Shown here in pieces: positions 44,744-53,231 of a stretch of DNA of 64,000 nucleotides; positions within the stretch are counted from its first letter, which is position 1, and every line of letters starts with the position of its first letter. The notes under the pieces are model-generated. The model searched no databases and was not told the DNA's origin. It saw nothing but the letters and a program-made list of their open reading frames with translations. The stretch comes from Hyphobacterium sp. CCMP332 (GTDB taxonomy: Bacteria; Pseudomonadota; Alphaproteobacteria; Caulobacterales; Maricaulaceae), in assembly GCF_014323565.1 (NCBI RefSeq), contig NZ_CP058669.1, positions 310,001-374,000 of the forward strand. The letters run 5' to 3'. The position numbers were made by a program, and so were the translations under genes.

Positions 44744-45033
44744 GCCGCCCGGCAGGAGGGAGGCAGGCCGCCCGTCCGGTCCGCATTCGCAAGGCCGCCA
44801 GTCTCACGCGCTCGCATTCTGCCTTGCCCCCCGTGGAGTGTCGGCCGGTCAAATCGCTCCGGCGCGTCTCCTGTTGTGGCCGACCAGCGGCCCTGATCTG
44901 ACACTAGGGCGGGAAACGGCCCGCGGGCAAGATGGATTCCGCTTGCCCGGATCTGGCCGGCGGTCGCCAGCTGCGCCGCGTGTTGCTGCAGGGCTTTCGC
45001 GGCGTCGAGGGCGGAGAGGTCTGGCGCAAAGCC
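44744..45033. other. gap without a supported gene
   Basis: GC-rich sequence with short open frames on both strands, none with a ribosome-binding site and a protein-like composition. I see no clear repeat before the GGGGAGGGG palindrome at 45034. Confidence 0.5.
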
Positions 45034-45062
45034 TTTCCCCTCCCCATCAAGGGGAGGGGAAA
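45034..45062. repeat. palindrome family E, copy 1
   Basis: TTTCCCCTCCCC-ATC-AAGGGGAGGGGAAA type palindrome. A near copy lies at 45787-45812; the two flank the helix-turn-helix gene. Confidence 0.7.
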
Positions 45063-45076
45063 GGTACCCGCCCCCC

Positions 45077-45799
45077 TCAGATATCCGACCCGTCCAGAAA
45101 GGCCTCCAGGAATTCCTCCACGCTGCAATTATTCCGCTCCGCCATGAAATAGACCGCCTTGGGCAGGCATCTTTCCGGGTCGGGGTCGCCGTCCGCCTTC
45201 ATCTGATGATAGTGCTTGCTGATCCGGTGAAAGCGCTCCGCCAGTTTGGCCCGGATCTCGTCCGGGTCTGGCTTCGGCGGCTCCGGGGCGGGCGCACCGC
45301 CGACCCGGCCCAGCAGATATTCCGTGCGCAGGATGCGGTCGGCCAGCCGCGCCGCCGCCTCTGCGGGGCGGATCTGCCCGGCGGCCGCCAGATCGGCACT
45401 CCTCTGGTGCAATTGCCGGACGGTTTCCAGCGGGGAACGTGCGGTCTGAAGATCTGTCTCCCCTCCCGCATTCAATCTCGCGTCTTCGTCCGAATGCGCC
45501 CGGCGCGGGACCGGACGATCTCGAGGTCCTCCGGTCAAGCCGGAGGAAGACGGGCTCGCGTGGGAAATCCCCTCCGCCTCCAGATCCTCGACGCGCCAGC
45601 CGCCCTGCGCCGCCCAGCCATAGATGGTCGAGGGCGAGCGCCCCACGGCGCGGGCCACCTCGTGGACGGGCACGCCCTCGCGGCGCATCTGCTCGGCCCG
45701 GGCTCTCAGGGTGAAAATCGGTGGTGTCACCGGGGCAGTATCGCCGCGCCGGCGCTTGCGTGGATTATTTGCGTTTTGCCGCGCGTTTTCCCTCCCCAT
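45077..45799 (-). CDS. helix-turn-helix protein carrying an in-frame repeat
   Basis: About 240 residues; the start is uncertain and ATG 45799 lies inside the flanking palindrome. Residues about 35-70 look like a small-terminase-type HTH (REGVPVHEVARAVGRSPSTIYGWAAQGGW). Residues about 82-112 are the translation of a dispersed palindromic repeat (ASPSSSGLTGGPRDRPVPRR). The rest is helical, with RPAEAAARLADRILRTEYLLG and ERFHRISKHYHQMKADGD. A DNA-binding role is likely; the target is unknown. Possibly phage-derived. Confidence 0.65.
   Translation of the reverse strand: MGRENARQNANNPRKRRRGDTAPVTPPIFTLRARAEQMRREGVPVHEVARAVGRSPSTIYGWAAQGGWRVEDLEAEGISHASPSSSGLTGGPRDRPVPRRAHSDEDARLNAGGETDLQTARSPLETVRQLHQRSADLAAAGQIRPAEAAARLADRILRTEYLLGRVGGAPAPEPPKPDPDEIRAKLAERFHRISKHYHQMKADGDPDPERCLPKAVYFMAERNNCSVEEFLEAFLDGSDI
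45481..45554. repeat. dispersed palindromic repeat, family B, copy 4 (inside a gene)
   Basis: CGTCTTCGTCCGAATGCGCC...GGGACCGGACGATCTCGA then GGTCCTCCGGTCAAGCCGGAGGA and AGACGGG. It matches copies 1-3 but lies within the helix-turn-helix gene without breaking its frame. Confidence 0.8.
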
Positions 45800-45812
45800 C
45801 AAGGGGAGGGGA
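45787..45812. repeat. palindrome family E, copy 2
   Basis: CCCTCCCC-ATC-AAGGGGAGGGG palindrome, near-identical to copy 1 at 45034-45062, at the other end of the helix-turn-helix gene. Confidence 0.7.
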
Positions 45813-45826
45813 AGAAAAGCCGGGCC

Positions 45827-46291
45827 TCAGTCCTGCGGACGCAGGCAGCGGAACTCGCCCTGCACGCGGCCATCGGCCGGCACCAGGGAGAGATAGATCG
45901 CATTCACGCCATCCCCGTCGATGGGCGCGCCGTCATTGTCGAAGGCCTCGCCCGCATCCAGAGCGGCCACGGCGGCGGCGATCGACTCGTCATAGCGGCT
46001 CCAGTCCGAGACCGGGCAGGAGACATGGCGGTCGAACTGGCCCATCACCTGGCGCAGGCGCATGCCGTTCTGCGCATCCAGCGGCGCATCCATGTCGAGC
46101 TGATAGGCCGGCTCGGTGCAATACTCCGCACGAATGGTGATCTGCGTGCCATCGGGAAAGGTGCGGCTTTCCGCGCGGCCACCGGCCTCCGATTGCACGA
46201 TGTCGGGCAGGCCGAATGAATAGGCGGAATGGTCAATACAGTCCTCGCGCGACGCGCCCAGTGCGGCGGCCAGCAGAAAAATCTCGATCAT
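45827..46291 (-). CDS. hypothetical protein, probably exported
   Basis: 154 residues. The N-terminus MIEIFLLAAALGASRED is hydrophobic, perhaps a short signal peptide. Four cysteines (EDCID, EYCTEP, VSCPVSD, FRCLRPQ) suggest two disulfides and hence an exported protein. No family recognised. It lies 27 codon-free bases from the flanking palindrome and may be cotranscribed with the helix-turn-helix gene downstream. Confidence 0.6.
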   Translation of the reverse strand: MIEIFLLAAALGASREDCIDHSAYSFGLPDIVQSEAGGRAESRTFPDGTQITIRAEYCTEPAYQLDMDAPLDAQNGMRLRQVMGQFDRHVSCPVSDWSRYDESIAAAVAALDAGEAFDNDGAPIDGDGVNAIYLSLVPADGRVQGEFRCLRPQD

Positions 46292-46409
46292 GTGGATGGG
46301 TCCCTGTCAGTCTCCGGGCGGGAATCGCCGGTCAAAAACCGATCGCTAATCCGGCGGCCGGCCCCTGTCATCTGAAAAATGAGGCGGGGTGTATTTTTGT
46401 GGCCCTCCA

Positions 46410-46560
46410 CCGTCATCCCTGCGAAGGCAGGGACCCAGTTGCGATCGTGAAATCACGCAGGCCTGAGCCAACCAGCCGCCCGCTTCAACGCCGCGCAGAT
46501 TGCGCGCATGGATTTATGGGGTCACCGCTGCTCTGGGTCCCTGCCTCCGCAGGGATGACG
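46410..46560. repeat. repeat family D, copy 1
   Basis: Starts CGTCATCCCTGCGAAGGCAG with GGACCCAGTT and ends CTGGGTCCCTGCCTCCGCAG with GGATGACG: two 30-base inverted arms about 90 bases apart. The arms recur at 47337-47486. Confidence 0.8.
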
Positions 46561-46581
46561 TTTAGAAGTAGCGCTTACCTA

Positions 46582-46677
46582 CCTCATGCTGAGGTGCTGC
46601 CGACAGGCAGCCTCGAAGCACGCACCCCGCTGGACCCCTCCTTCGAGGCTCGCTGACGCTCGCACCTCAGGATGAGG
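46582..46677. repeat. family C repeat, copy 3 (full inverted pair)
   Basis: CCTCATGCTGAGGTGC, hairpin TGCC-GAC-AGGCA, GCCTCGAAGCACGCA, then the inverted unit CTTCGAGGCTCGCTGACGC and CACCTCAGGATGAGG. It follows family D copy 1 with a short shared spacer. Confidence 0.8.
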
Positions 46678-46702
46678 TATCTGTTTGTCATCTACCAACC
46701 TA

Positions 46703-46750
46703 CCTCATGGTGAGGTGCTTTTCGCAGAAAAGCCTCGAACCACGCACCAC
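46703..46750. repeat. family C repeat, copy 4 (single unit)
   Basis: CCTCATGGTGAGGTGC, hairpin TTTTC-GCA-GAAAA, GCCTCGAACCACGCA. Only the left unit is present. The gene-free stretch 46292-46768 consists mostly of these repeats. Confidence 0.75.
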
Positions 46751-46768
46751 GTTAATCCACGCACACCC

Positions 46769-47197
46769 TTACTTCGGGGGATCAGTGGGATAGCTGGCTG
46801 GCAAAAGAACCGTGATCAATTCTTCCAGAGAGATGTCAAACGCTCCGCCGCCTGCGTCGCGCCAATACGCCATTCCGTTTTCAAATTCAGGTGACACCTC
46901 GCCGGTGCCGGTCTGCGTGTCTAGAAAAGCGGGCAGAGCACTGGCCAGATAGGGCAGGTGACCGATCACCCCGCCGGGCGCATATTCCGGCGGAATACCG
47001 GAGACGGAGATGTGCACCACATCACCCAGCCCGTCGGCTGTCTCCAGATGCCCGATCACGACGCGCACACTGTCCAGCCCCTCGCCCTGAATGGACCATT
47101 CCTGGCCCACGGCCAGAGGGGCGGGCGCTTGCGCGGCGGCAATGGAGAACAGGCTGGCAATCGCGGCGAGGGTGAAAGTCAGAATTCGGGTCAGCAT
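46769..47197 (-). CDS. secreted hypothetical protein
   Basis: 142 residues with a clear signal peptide (ILTFTLAAIASLFSIAAAQA, cleavage near 23). The mature part includes VGQEWSIQGEGLDSVRVVIGH and DVVHISVSGIPPEYAPGGVI, beta-rich, then a helix near LEELITVLLPASYP. No family recognised. It lies between two copies of the D-C repeat composite, so it may have been caught in a local duplication of repeats. Confidence 0.7.
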   Translation of the reverse strand: MLTRILTFTLAAIASLFSIAAAQAPAPLAVGQEWSIQGEGLDSVRVVIGHLETADGLGDVVHISVSGIPPEYAPGGVIGHLPYLASALPAFLDTQTGTGEVSPEFENGMAYWRDAGGGAFDISLEELITVLLPASYPTDPPK

Positions 47198-47336
47198 GTC
47201 GGGGCTCCGGTTTGTGTATTGGTCCAGACGCTAAATCATCCGGTCCATGTGTGCCAGAGAGCAGGCGGTGTCATACATCCCGCAGTCTATGCGGGGCAGA
47301 GGGAGCGTGGATTGTTTTTGGCCTCACGCCCTCTCC

Positions 47337-47486
47337 CGTCATCCCTGCGAAGGCAGGGACCCAGTTACGCCATCACAACCCGCACGCCCTGAGCCAACCA
47401 GAGGCCGTCATCCACGCTGCGCAGATCGTGGGCAGGGCATCGAAGCCTCATCGTTGCTCTGGGTCCCTGCCTTCGCAGGGATGACG
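47337..47486. repeat. repeat family D, copy 2
   Basis: CGTCATCCCTGCGAAGGCAG, GGACCCAGTT at the left and CTGGGTCCCTGCCTTCGCAG, GGATGACG at the right, the same arms and spacing as copy 1. Confidence 0.8.
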
Positions 47487-47507
47487 TTTGAAAGTAGCGC
47501 CAACTCA

Positions 47508-47601
47508 CCTCATGCCTGTCCTCAACTTGATTAGGGAGTGAGGTGCCCGGCACAGCCGGGCCTCGAACCACGCATTTCGCTGGACCCCTCCTTCGAGGCT
47601 C
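47508..47601. repeat. family C repeat, copy 5 (truncated and interrupted)
   Basis: The left CCTCAT is separated from TGAGGTGC by an extra stretch of about 25 bases (GCCTGTCCTCAACTTGATTA...). The right unit stops abruptly after CTTCGAGGCTC; the expected GCTGACGCTCGCACCTCAGG is missing and AT-rich sequence begins. This marks the left edge of the methyltransferase island. Confidence 0.75.
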
Positions 47602-47798
47602 AATTCACTGTCCAAACGGGTAAGTCAGTATCGAAACGCCGGCCAATTACTCTGTATAGCCCGGGGGTAAATTCCTTCGTAGATTCCATCGCAATTCTCG
47701 ATTTTGCTGCCAACCTGTGTTAGCGGACTTACAGCAGGTGAATTTGAGAGCGGCTCAAAAACCAAATTAGAAAACATCCGTGAGAAAGCGTAAATAAA
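47602..47798. other. AT-rich leader of the methyltransferase island
   Basis: Sequence composition drops sharply in G+C here. No gene is seen. It presumably contains the promoter of the methyltransferase gene; no clear -35/-10 pair stands out to me. Confidence 0.5.
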
Positions 47799-50423
47799 GT
47801 GAAAGCCTTCGACTATCTACAACAAGTGATCGCGGACCGAACGACAGATGAGACGCGGCGGGTGGCTCTAAAAAGCTTTGCGACTGCCCTAGATTGGACA
47901 CCGCATTCTGAATTGCGAGAACGCTACCAAACAGCAACGGCGATTAGCCATTTAGTCGTTGAGCATGGAATTGAAAATGCCGCCGCTTTAACATTTTTGG
48001 CACCAGGTGAAAGAGCGTCCGAATTAAGCGCAAGTCAAATCGAAAAATTGTTAGAAATATCATATAATAACCTTATTGATTGGCATATATTTATTTCCAA
48101 TAACGACGTTCGAATTGTAAACAATCTGTCGTTTCCTGATGTTGATAATTTGTATTCAATAAGGGAAGAAAATATTTCAGATGTGCTTTCAGTTACTGGC
48201 TTCAACGAAATAAGTCGAAATGAAAAGATAAAGAAATATGACCGAAGATGCGATGAGGTTGTAATAAATGTTATTGCTAGATGGAAAAAAATAATCTCGT
48301 CCGAAATTCCTAATATAGATAACAAATCATTGTCATCGATCTTTAATGCGATGATATTTGTTAGAGCATGCGAAGATCAAAAACGACAAGATTTTTTGGA
48401 CGAAGAAAGAGTATTGTTAGCTGAATTATCAAATTCCGATGAATCCAAAATATCAGAAATATTAAGGGCCGTACTTCGTAAATTTGAAATAATGCCAGAT
48501 GATTTGAATTTTATTGATTGGGAAGATGTCAATAAGTTTGATATTTTGGATAAGTATACAGTTGAAAATCTATTTATCGACTTCTATAGGCCTAGATCTG
48601 TTAGCTATAATTTCAATTTCGCTTTGATGTCAAAGCATGCATTGAGCAGAATATATGAAAAATACATTTCTCTTTTATATTACACCGAGAATGAAAAGGA
48701 TTCTCAGATAAGTTTTTTACCGACTTTACCTAGCGTTGCTCAACCAGAAAAATCGGGGTCTGTATTCACACCTCAATATATAGCTTCATTTTTTTCGCGA
48801 TATCTTCGTGATAATACACCGCCTAGGCGATTCCGACAGTTAAAGGTAATCGATCCAGCGTGTGGGTCAGGGATTTTTCTTAGAACGGTTCTTGAGCATC
48901 AAGCTAGTCCACTTGATTTTCGGGTGGATCGAACGTCAATTGATGCAGCGTTCGCTAACATTTATGGCATAGATAGAGACCCAAATGCGTGTTCAGCAAC
49001 GCGGTTATCGCTTGCGCTATTACACTTGGTAATTACTGACGAGATACCGTCAAGGCCACTCCAGATAAGCAACACTGACGCTCTTGATGCCTTTCTAAAT
49101 CGAGAAGTGGGCGTCAATTCCTTTGATGCTGTAATTGCAAACCCGCCATATATTAAATTGGATCATCTCAATGAAGCTGATCGGGATAAGATCTCAAATG
49201 TGCTAGGCGACTTGAAAGAGCAACGGGTTGATTCCTATCTAGCATTTGTGGCTATGGCGATGCACATCGCGCGACCTGGTGGGTTTGTATGTCTAGTTTT
49301 ACCGCAAGCTTTTTTATCATCGCGTAACGCTAGCAAAGTGCGGAGTTGGATTTCGAAAGAATTTACCGTCCGGCTTTGTGCAGACTTGAGTTCACTGGAT
49401 GTGTTTAGTGGCGTGGGCGCCTACACTCTACTTCTGATTTTGGAGAAGGTTGGCCCTAGGCAATCCCAAGTTAGAGCAACGATCGCTAAAATTGCTGACT
49501 ATGTTGGGCCCGCTCTCCAAGCATGCTTGGATGGCAGAGCGGTAGACACCCCTTATTATAGTGTTTTTGACGTTGAGCAGGATTATTTTGATAAAGTAAA
49601 TTGGGTGTTGCTCTCCCCAGAGGAAAACCGGCTAGATCGACTTCTAAACAGTCACAAAACGCTTTCTGTTTATATGTCGGTTAAACAGGGGTTTGTTACC
49701 GGCGCTGATAAGGTGTTCATTCGTTCCAAAAAGGACATCCCCCTGAAGGAGCGGGCAGTTTGGCTTGATTATCTCAAAGATAGAGAAATTTCGCGTTACG
49801 AATTGCCAAAAAATGTAAATAGCGTTGTGTTTTTCCCTTTTCAAAATGGTAAGCCATTGGAGGAAAAAGAGCTTAAAGAACTTTATCCGAAGTCATATGA
49901 GTATCTATTGAGTCACAAAGGGATTCTTGAAAAACGTGGCGCTGTTTCTAGGCACGCCAATCCTTGGTGGCGACCAGTTCGGCCTCGAGGTCCTGACGTA
50001 ATGTGCAGGCCGAAAATTGTTTGCCCACACCTGATGCTGGTTCCGAGATTTGGTATAGATAGGCGTGGCTCGTTCGCGGTAAGTCATACTCCAATGGTAT
50101 TGGGGAGGGATGCGGATGATGATAATCATGTTCTTCTAAATTATTTTGCCGCCGTTCTAAATTCATCGGTAGCTAGGTGGTATCTCAACACACATGCACC
50201 CCGATATAGTAAGGGGTATGTCAGAATTGAGGTCGCATCACTTAAAGCGATGCCTGTGCCAAACCCAAAAAACGTTCCCATTTCGACACTGAAAACAATT
50301 TCGGACAAAATTGACGATCAAAACTGTAACGAAAAAGAACGGCAAATCGAGTTAGATGAGATTATATCAGATTTATTTGGCTTGGACATTGAGCTTAAAC
50401 GGTATCTAAATGTTGGAGATTAA
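47799..50423 (+). CDS. type IIG-like (Eco57I-type) DNA adenine methyltransferase / restriction enzyme
   Basis: 874 residues. The SAM motif is VIDPACGSGIFLRTVLE (about 348-364) and the catalytic motif is DAVIANPPYIKL (about 443-454), typical of N6-adenine methyltransferases of the Eco57I/TaqI group. The C-terminal third (VKQGFVTGADKVFI, RGPDVMCRPKIVCPHLM, LNSSVARWYLNTHAPRYSKG) looks like a TaqI-type target-recognition domain. The N-terminal 320 residues are helical, with FNAMIFVRACEDQKRQDF as in type IIG enzymes, but I see no certain PD-(D/E)xK nuclease motif. Low G+C and unusual codons indicate transfer. GTG start with a weak ribosome-binding site. Confidence 0.88.
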   Translation: MKAFDYLQQVIADRTTDETRRVALKSFATALDWTPHSELRERYQTATAISHLVVEHGIENAAALTFLAPGERASELSASQIEKLLEISYNNLIDWHIFISNNDVRIVNNLSFPDVDNLYSIREENISDVLSVTGFNEISRNEKIKKYDRRCDEVVINVIARWKKIISSEIPNIDNKSLSSIFNAMIFVRACEDQKRQDFLDEERVLLAELSNSDESKISEILRAVLRKFEIMPDDLNFIDWEDVNKFDILDKYTVENLFIDFYRPRSVSYNFNFALMSKHALSRIYEKYISLLYYTENEKDSQISFLPTLPSVAQPEKSGSVFTPQYIASFFSRYLRDNTPPRRFRQLKVIDPACGSGIFLRTVLEHQASPLDFRVDRTSIDAAFANIYGIDRDPNACSATRLSLALLHLVITDEIPSRPLQISNTDALDAFLNREVGVNSFDAVIANPPYIKLDHLNEADRDKISNVLGDLKEQRVDSYLAFVAMAMHIARPGGFVCLVLPQAFLSSRNASKVRSWISKEFTVRLCADLSSLDVFSGVGAYTLLLILEKVGPRQSQVRATIAKIADYVGPALQACLDGRAVDTPYYSVFDVEQDYFDKVNWVLLSPEENRLDRLLNSHKTLSVYMSVKQGFVTGADKVFIRSKKDIPLKERAVWLDYLKDREISRYELPKNVNSVVFFPFQNGKPLEEKELKELYPKSYEYLLSHKGILEKRGAVSRHANPWWRPVRPRGPDVMCRPKIVCPHLMLVPRFGIDRRGSFAVSHTPMVLGRDADDDNHVLLNYFAAVLNSSVARWYLNTHAPRYSKGYVRIEVASLKAMPVPNPKNVPISTLKTISDKIDDQNCNEKERQIELDEIISDLFGLDIELKRYLNVGD

Positions 50424-50940
50424 TGAATCTGAAATTGTAAAGAGGCGTAGCCGTCTAGAAGCCGTTCTCAATCAGATATGTCGTAACAGTAAAGCTAATG
50501 TTCAAATAATAAACGGAAATGATTGTGTTGAATTGGTTTTAACACAAGGACAAACAAGAGCAGCTTCTCTTCTAAGGTACCCATCTCGAAAAGAAAGTAT
50601 ATACCTTAATTTTGTTGAGCGTTGGAGTTTGGTGAGTGCCGAAAAATACAACCTAATTCAATCTTATTTACACATTTATGAATATAATAAAATAAAAGAT
50701 TGTGAAGAAGAGGTGATTGCCTACCATTGCGATCCATATATTAGTGGAGCTGAAAATAACATATATATGAAATTACCGCATATGCATTTCAAAGATTTAC
50801 GACGTGATTTGTCTAAAGCGCACATTTCTGTTTGTTTGATTGGCCAGGCGACTGTCTATAAATCGCCAAGTGATTACAGCAATGAGCTTGCTCGTGTGGT
50901 GAGATTAATAAATGTCGAGTTGATGTCTCGGTTGGGCTAG
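50410..50940 (+). CDS. unknown protein partnered with the methyltransferase
   Basis: 176 residues, AT-rich like its neighbour and overlapping its 3' end by 14 bases, so the two are coexpressed. The central and C-terminal part has a histidine-rich pattern: YEYNKIKDCEEEVIAYHCDP, then YMKLPHMHFKDLRRDLSKAH and ISVCLIG. I have a faint memory of an uncharacterised family with the layout AYHxxP...PHxH...KAH, but cannot name it. It could be a nuclease, a regulator or a toxin component. No function is assigned. Confidence 0.75.
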   Translation: MLEINESEIVKRRSRLEAVLNQICRNSKANVQIINGNDCVELVLTQGQTRAASLLRYPSRKESIYLNFVERWSLVSAEKYNLIQSYLHIYEYNKIKDCEEEVIAYHCDPYISGAENNIYMKLPHMHFKDLRRDLSKAHISVCLIGQATVYKSPSDYSNELARVVRLINVELMSRLG

Positions 50941-51028
50941 GAGTTTACGAACCTTCAGTCCGCGATTTCCCTGCTAACATTGAGGGGCCGCCACCGCACA
51001 TATCGCCTCGCCGTATCGCTGAAACCAA

Positions 51029-53185
51029 CTACTCCCCCTCCAACTGCTTGATCTGATCGCGCAGCTCCGCAGCGGTTTCAAACTCCAGATTCGCCGCGGC
51101 CTCCCGCATCTGTTTTTCCAGATCAGCGACCACGGCGCGCAGATTATTCGGTTCGAACGCCACCTGATTTTCGGCGGCCTTGGTTTCCCGTCTTTGCGAC
51201 CTGCCACGTGTCCGCCCTGACCGACCGGCGGCGGTTTTTTCCATGACGCCTTCGAGCACATCTGAAATGCCGCGCACAATCGAGGTCGGCGTAATGTTGT
51301 GTTCGATATTGTGGGCGTGTTGTTTTTCGCGGCGACGTTCGGTCTCATCCATCGCGCGCTGCATGGAACTGGTGATCTTGTCGGCATAGAGGATGACTTT
51401 CGCATCCGCATTGCGCGCCGCGCGGCCAATCGTCTGCACCATGCTGGTTTCAGAGCGCAGAAAGCCTTCCTTATCCGCATCAAGAATGCCCACAAGGCCA
51501 CATTCGGGGATATCGAGGCCTTCGCGCAAAAGGTTGATGCCGACCAGCACATCATAGACGCCGAGACGTAAGTCGCGGATCAGCTCGATACGCTCCACCG
51601 TGTCGACATCGGAGTGCATGTAGCGGACTTTCAGCCCCTGCTCGTGCATGTATTCGGTGAGATCCTCGGCCATGCGCTTGGTGAGGGTGGTGACCAGGGT
51701 GCGGAAGCCATTGGCCGCCGTGGCGCGGGCTTCATCGATAATGTCATCGACCTGGCTGGCCCCGTCCTTCGACACCGGGCGGACCTCGACCGGCGGATCG
51801 ACCAGCCCGGTGGGGCGGATGACCTGTTCGGTGAAGACGCCGCCCGTGCGCTGCAATTCCCAGCCGCCGGGCGTCGCCGAGACACAGACGGTCTGCGGCC
51901 GCATGAGGTCCCATTCCTCGAATTTCAGCGGGCGGTTATCGAGGCAGGAGGGCAGGCGAAAGCCGTGATCGGCCAGCGTTTTCTTGCGGCTGAAGTCGCC
52001 CTTGAACATGGCGCCCAGCTGCGGAATCGTCTGGTGGCTCTCATCGACAAAGACGAGGGCATCCTCCGGGATATATTCAAACAATGTGGGCGGCGGCTCG
52101 CCCGGCTTGCGGCCGGTGAGGTAGCGCGAATAATTCTCGATGCCGGCGCACGAGCCCGTCGCGCCGATCATTTCCAGATCAAATTCCGTGCGCTGGGCGA
52201 GGCGTTGCGCTTCGAGCAGCTTGCCGTTTTGCTCCATCCAGGCGAGGCGGACTTTCAGCTCCTCCTTGATGGAGGCCATGGCCTGATGCAGCGTCGGGCG
52301 CGGCGTCACATAGTGCGAATTGGCGTAGATCTTGACCGAATTGAGCTCGGTCTGGGCGCGCCCGGTCAGCGGGTCGAATTCGGTGATGCGCTCGACCTCG
52401 TCACCAAAGAAATCCACGCGCCAGGCCCGGTCGTCATAATGCGCCGGGAAGATTTCCAGCACATCGCCCCTCAGGCGGAAGGTGCCGCGCTGGAAAGCCG
52501 CGTCATTGCGCGTGTATTGCAGGGCGACGAGTTTCTTCGCGACCTCGCGCGGATCGGCGGTGGCGCCGGTCTTCAGCTCGAACGTCATCGCCGTATAGGT
52601 CTCGACCGAGCCGATGCCGTAAATGCAGGAGACGGAGGCGATAATGATCACATCATCCCGCTCCAGGATGGAACGGGTGGCGGCGTGGCGCATCCTATCA
52701 ATCGCCTCATTGATCGAAGACTCTTTCTCAATGTACGTGTCGGTGCGCGGCACATAGGCTTCGGGCATGTAGTAGTCGTAGTAGGAGACAAAATACTCGA
52801 CGGCATTACGGGGAAAAAAGCTCTTGAATTCGCCGTATAACTGCGCCGCCAGCGTCTTGTTCGGCGCCAGGATCAGCGCCGGGCGCTGCACCGCTTCAAT
52901 GATTTTCGCCATGGTGAAGGTCTTGCCCGTCCCCGTCGCCCCGAGGAGTACCTGGTCTCTCTCCTGCGCATTGAGACCGTGGACAAGTTCGGAAATCGCC
53001 GAGGGCTGGTCTCCGGTCGGCGAATATTCCGAGACACATTCGAACCGGACTCCGCCCTCCGATTTCTCCGGACGGGCAGGGCGGTGCGGCACCCAGGCAG
53101 CGGGCGTCGGCACCGGACTTTCGATTTCGAATTTCGCCTGCCCCATATCGCGGACGGCACTGTCATCAGTGGTGAGTCGGGCCAT
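51029..53185 (-). CDS. uvrB: excinuclease ABC subunit B
   Basis: 718 residues. Walker A LLGATGTGKTFTMAKI (about 80), the beta-hairpin region FVSYYDYYMPEAYVPRTDTY, SVSCIYGIGS, the DESHQTIPQLGAMF helicase box, and the C-terminal UVR motif (NLEFETAAELRDQIKQLEGE) that binds UvrC. An N-terminal extension of about 45 residues precedes the usual start and is Pro-rich. UvrB verifies damage in nucleotide excision repair with UvrC, also encoded in this window. Confidence 0.96.
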   Translation of the reverse strand: MARLTTDDSAVRDMGQAKFEIESPVPTPAAWVPHRPARPEKSEGGVRFECVSEYSPTGDQPSAISELVHGLNAQERDQVLLGATGTGKTFTMAKIIEAVQRPALILAPNKTLAAQLYGEFKSFFPRNAVEYFVSYYDYYMPEAYVPRTDTYIEKESSINEAIDRMRHAATRSILERDDVIIIASVSCIYGIGSVETYTAMTFELKTGATADPREVAKKLVALQYTRNDAAFQRGTFRLRGDVLEIFPAHYDDRAWRVDFFGDEVERITEFDPLTGRAQTELNSVKIYANSHYVTPRPTLHQAMASIKEELKVRLAWMEQNGKLLEAQRLAQRTEFDLEMIGATGSCAGIENYSRYLTGRKPGEPPPTLFEYIPEDALVFVDESHQTIPQLGAMFKGDFSRKKTLADHGFRLPSCLDNRPLKFEEWDLMRPQTVCVSATPGGWELQRTGGVFTEQVIRPTGLVDPPVEVRPVSKDGASQVDDIIDEARATAANGFRTLVTTLTKRMAEDLTEYMHEQGLKVRYMHSDVDTVERIELIRDLRLGVYDVLVGINLLREGLDIPECGLVGILDADKEGFLRSETSMVQTIGRAARNADAKVILYADKITSSMQRAMDETERRREKQHAHNIEHNITPTSIVRGISDVLEGVMEKTAAGRSGRTRGRSQRRETKAAENQVAFEPNNLRAVVADLEKQMREAAANLEFETAAELRDQIKQLEGE

Positions 53186-53231
53186 GCCTCAGATATACGG
53201 ACTCCGGCGCAGGGTTTCCAGTTTGTTCCGC

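Noticed and set aside
45077-45799. Prophage based on the small-terminase-like helix-turn-helix
   Set aside because: No large terminase, portal, capsid or integrase gene is nearby; the domain alone is not enough.
39343-47601. CRISPR-like array of repeats
   Set aside because: Repeats are palindromic, unevenly spaced and of several families, with no uniform unique spacers and no cas genes.
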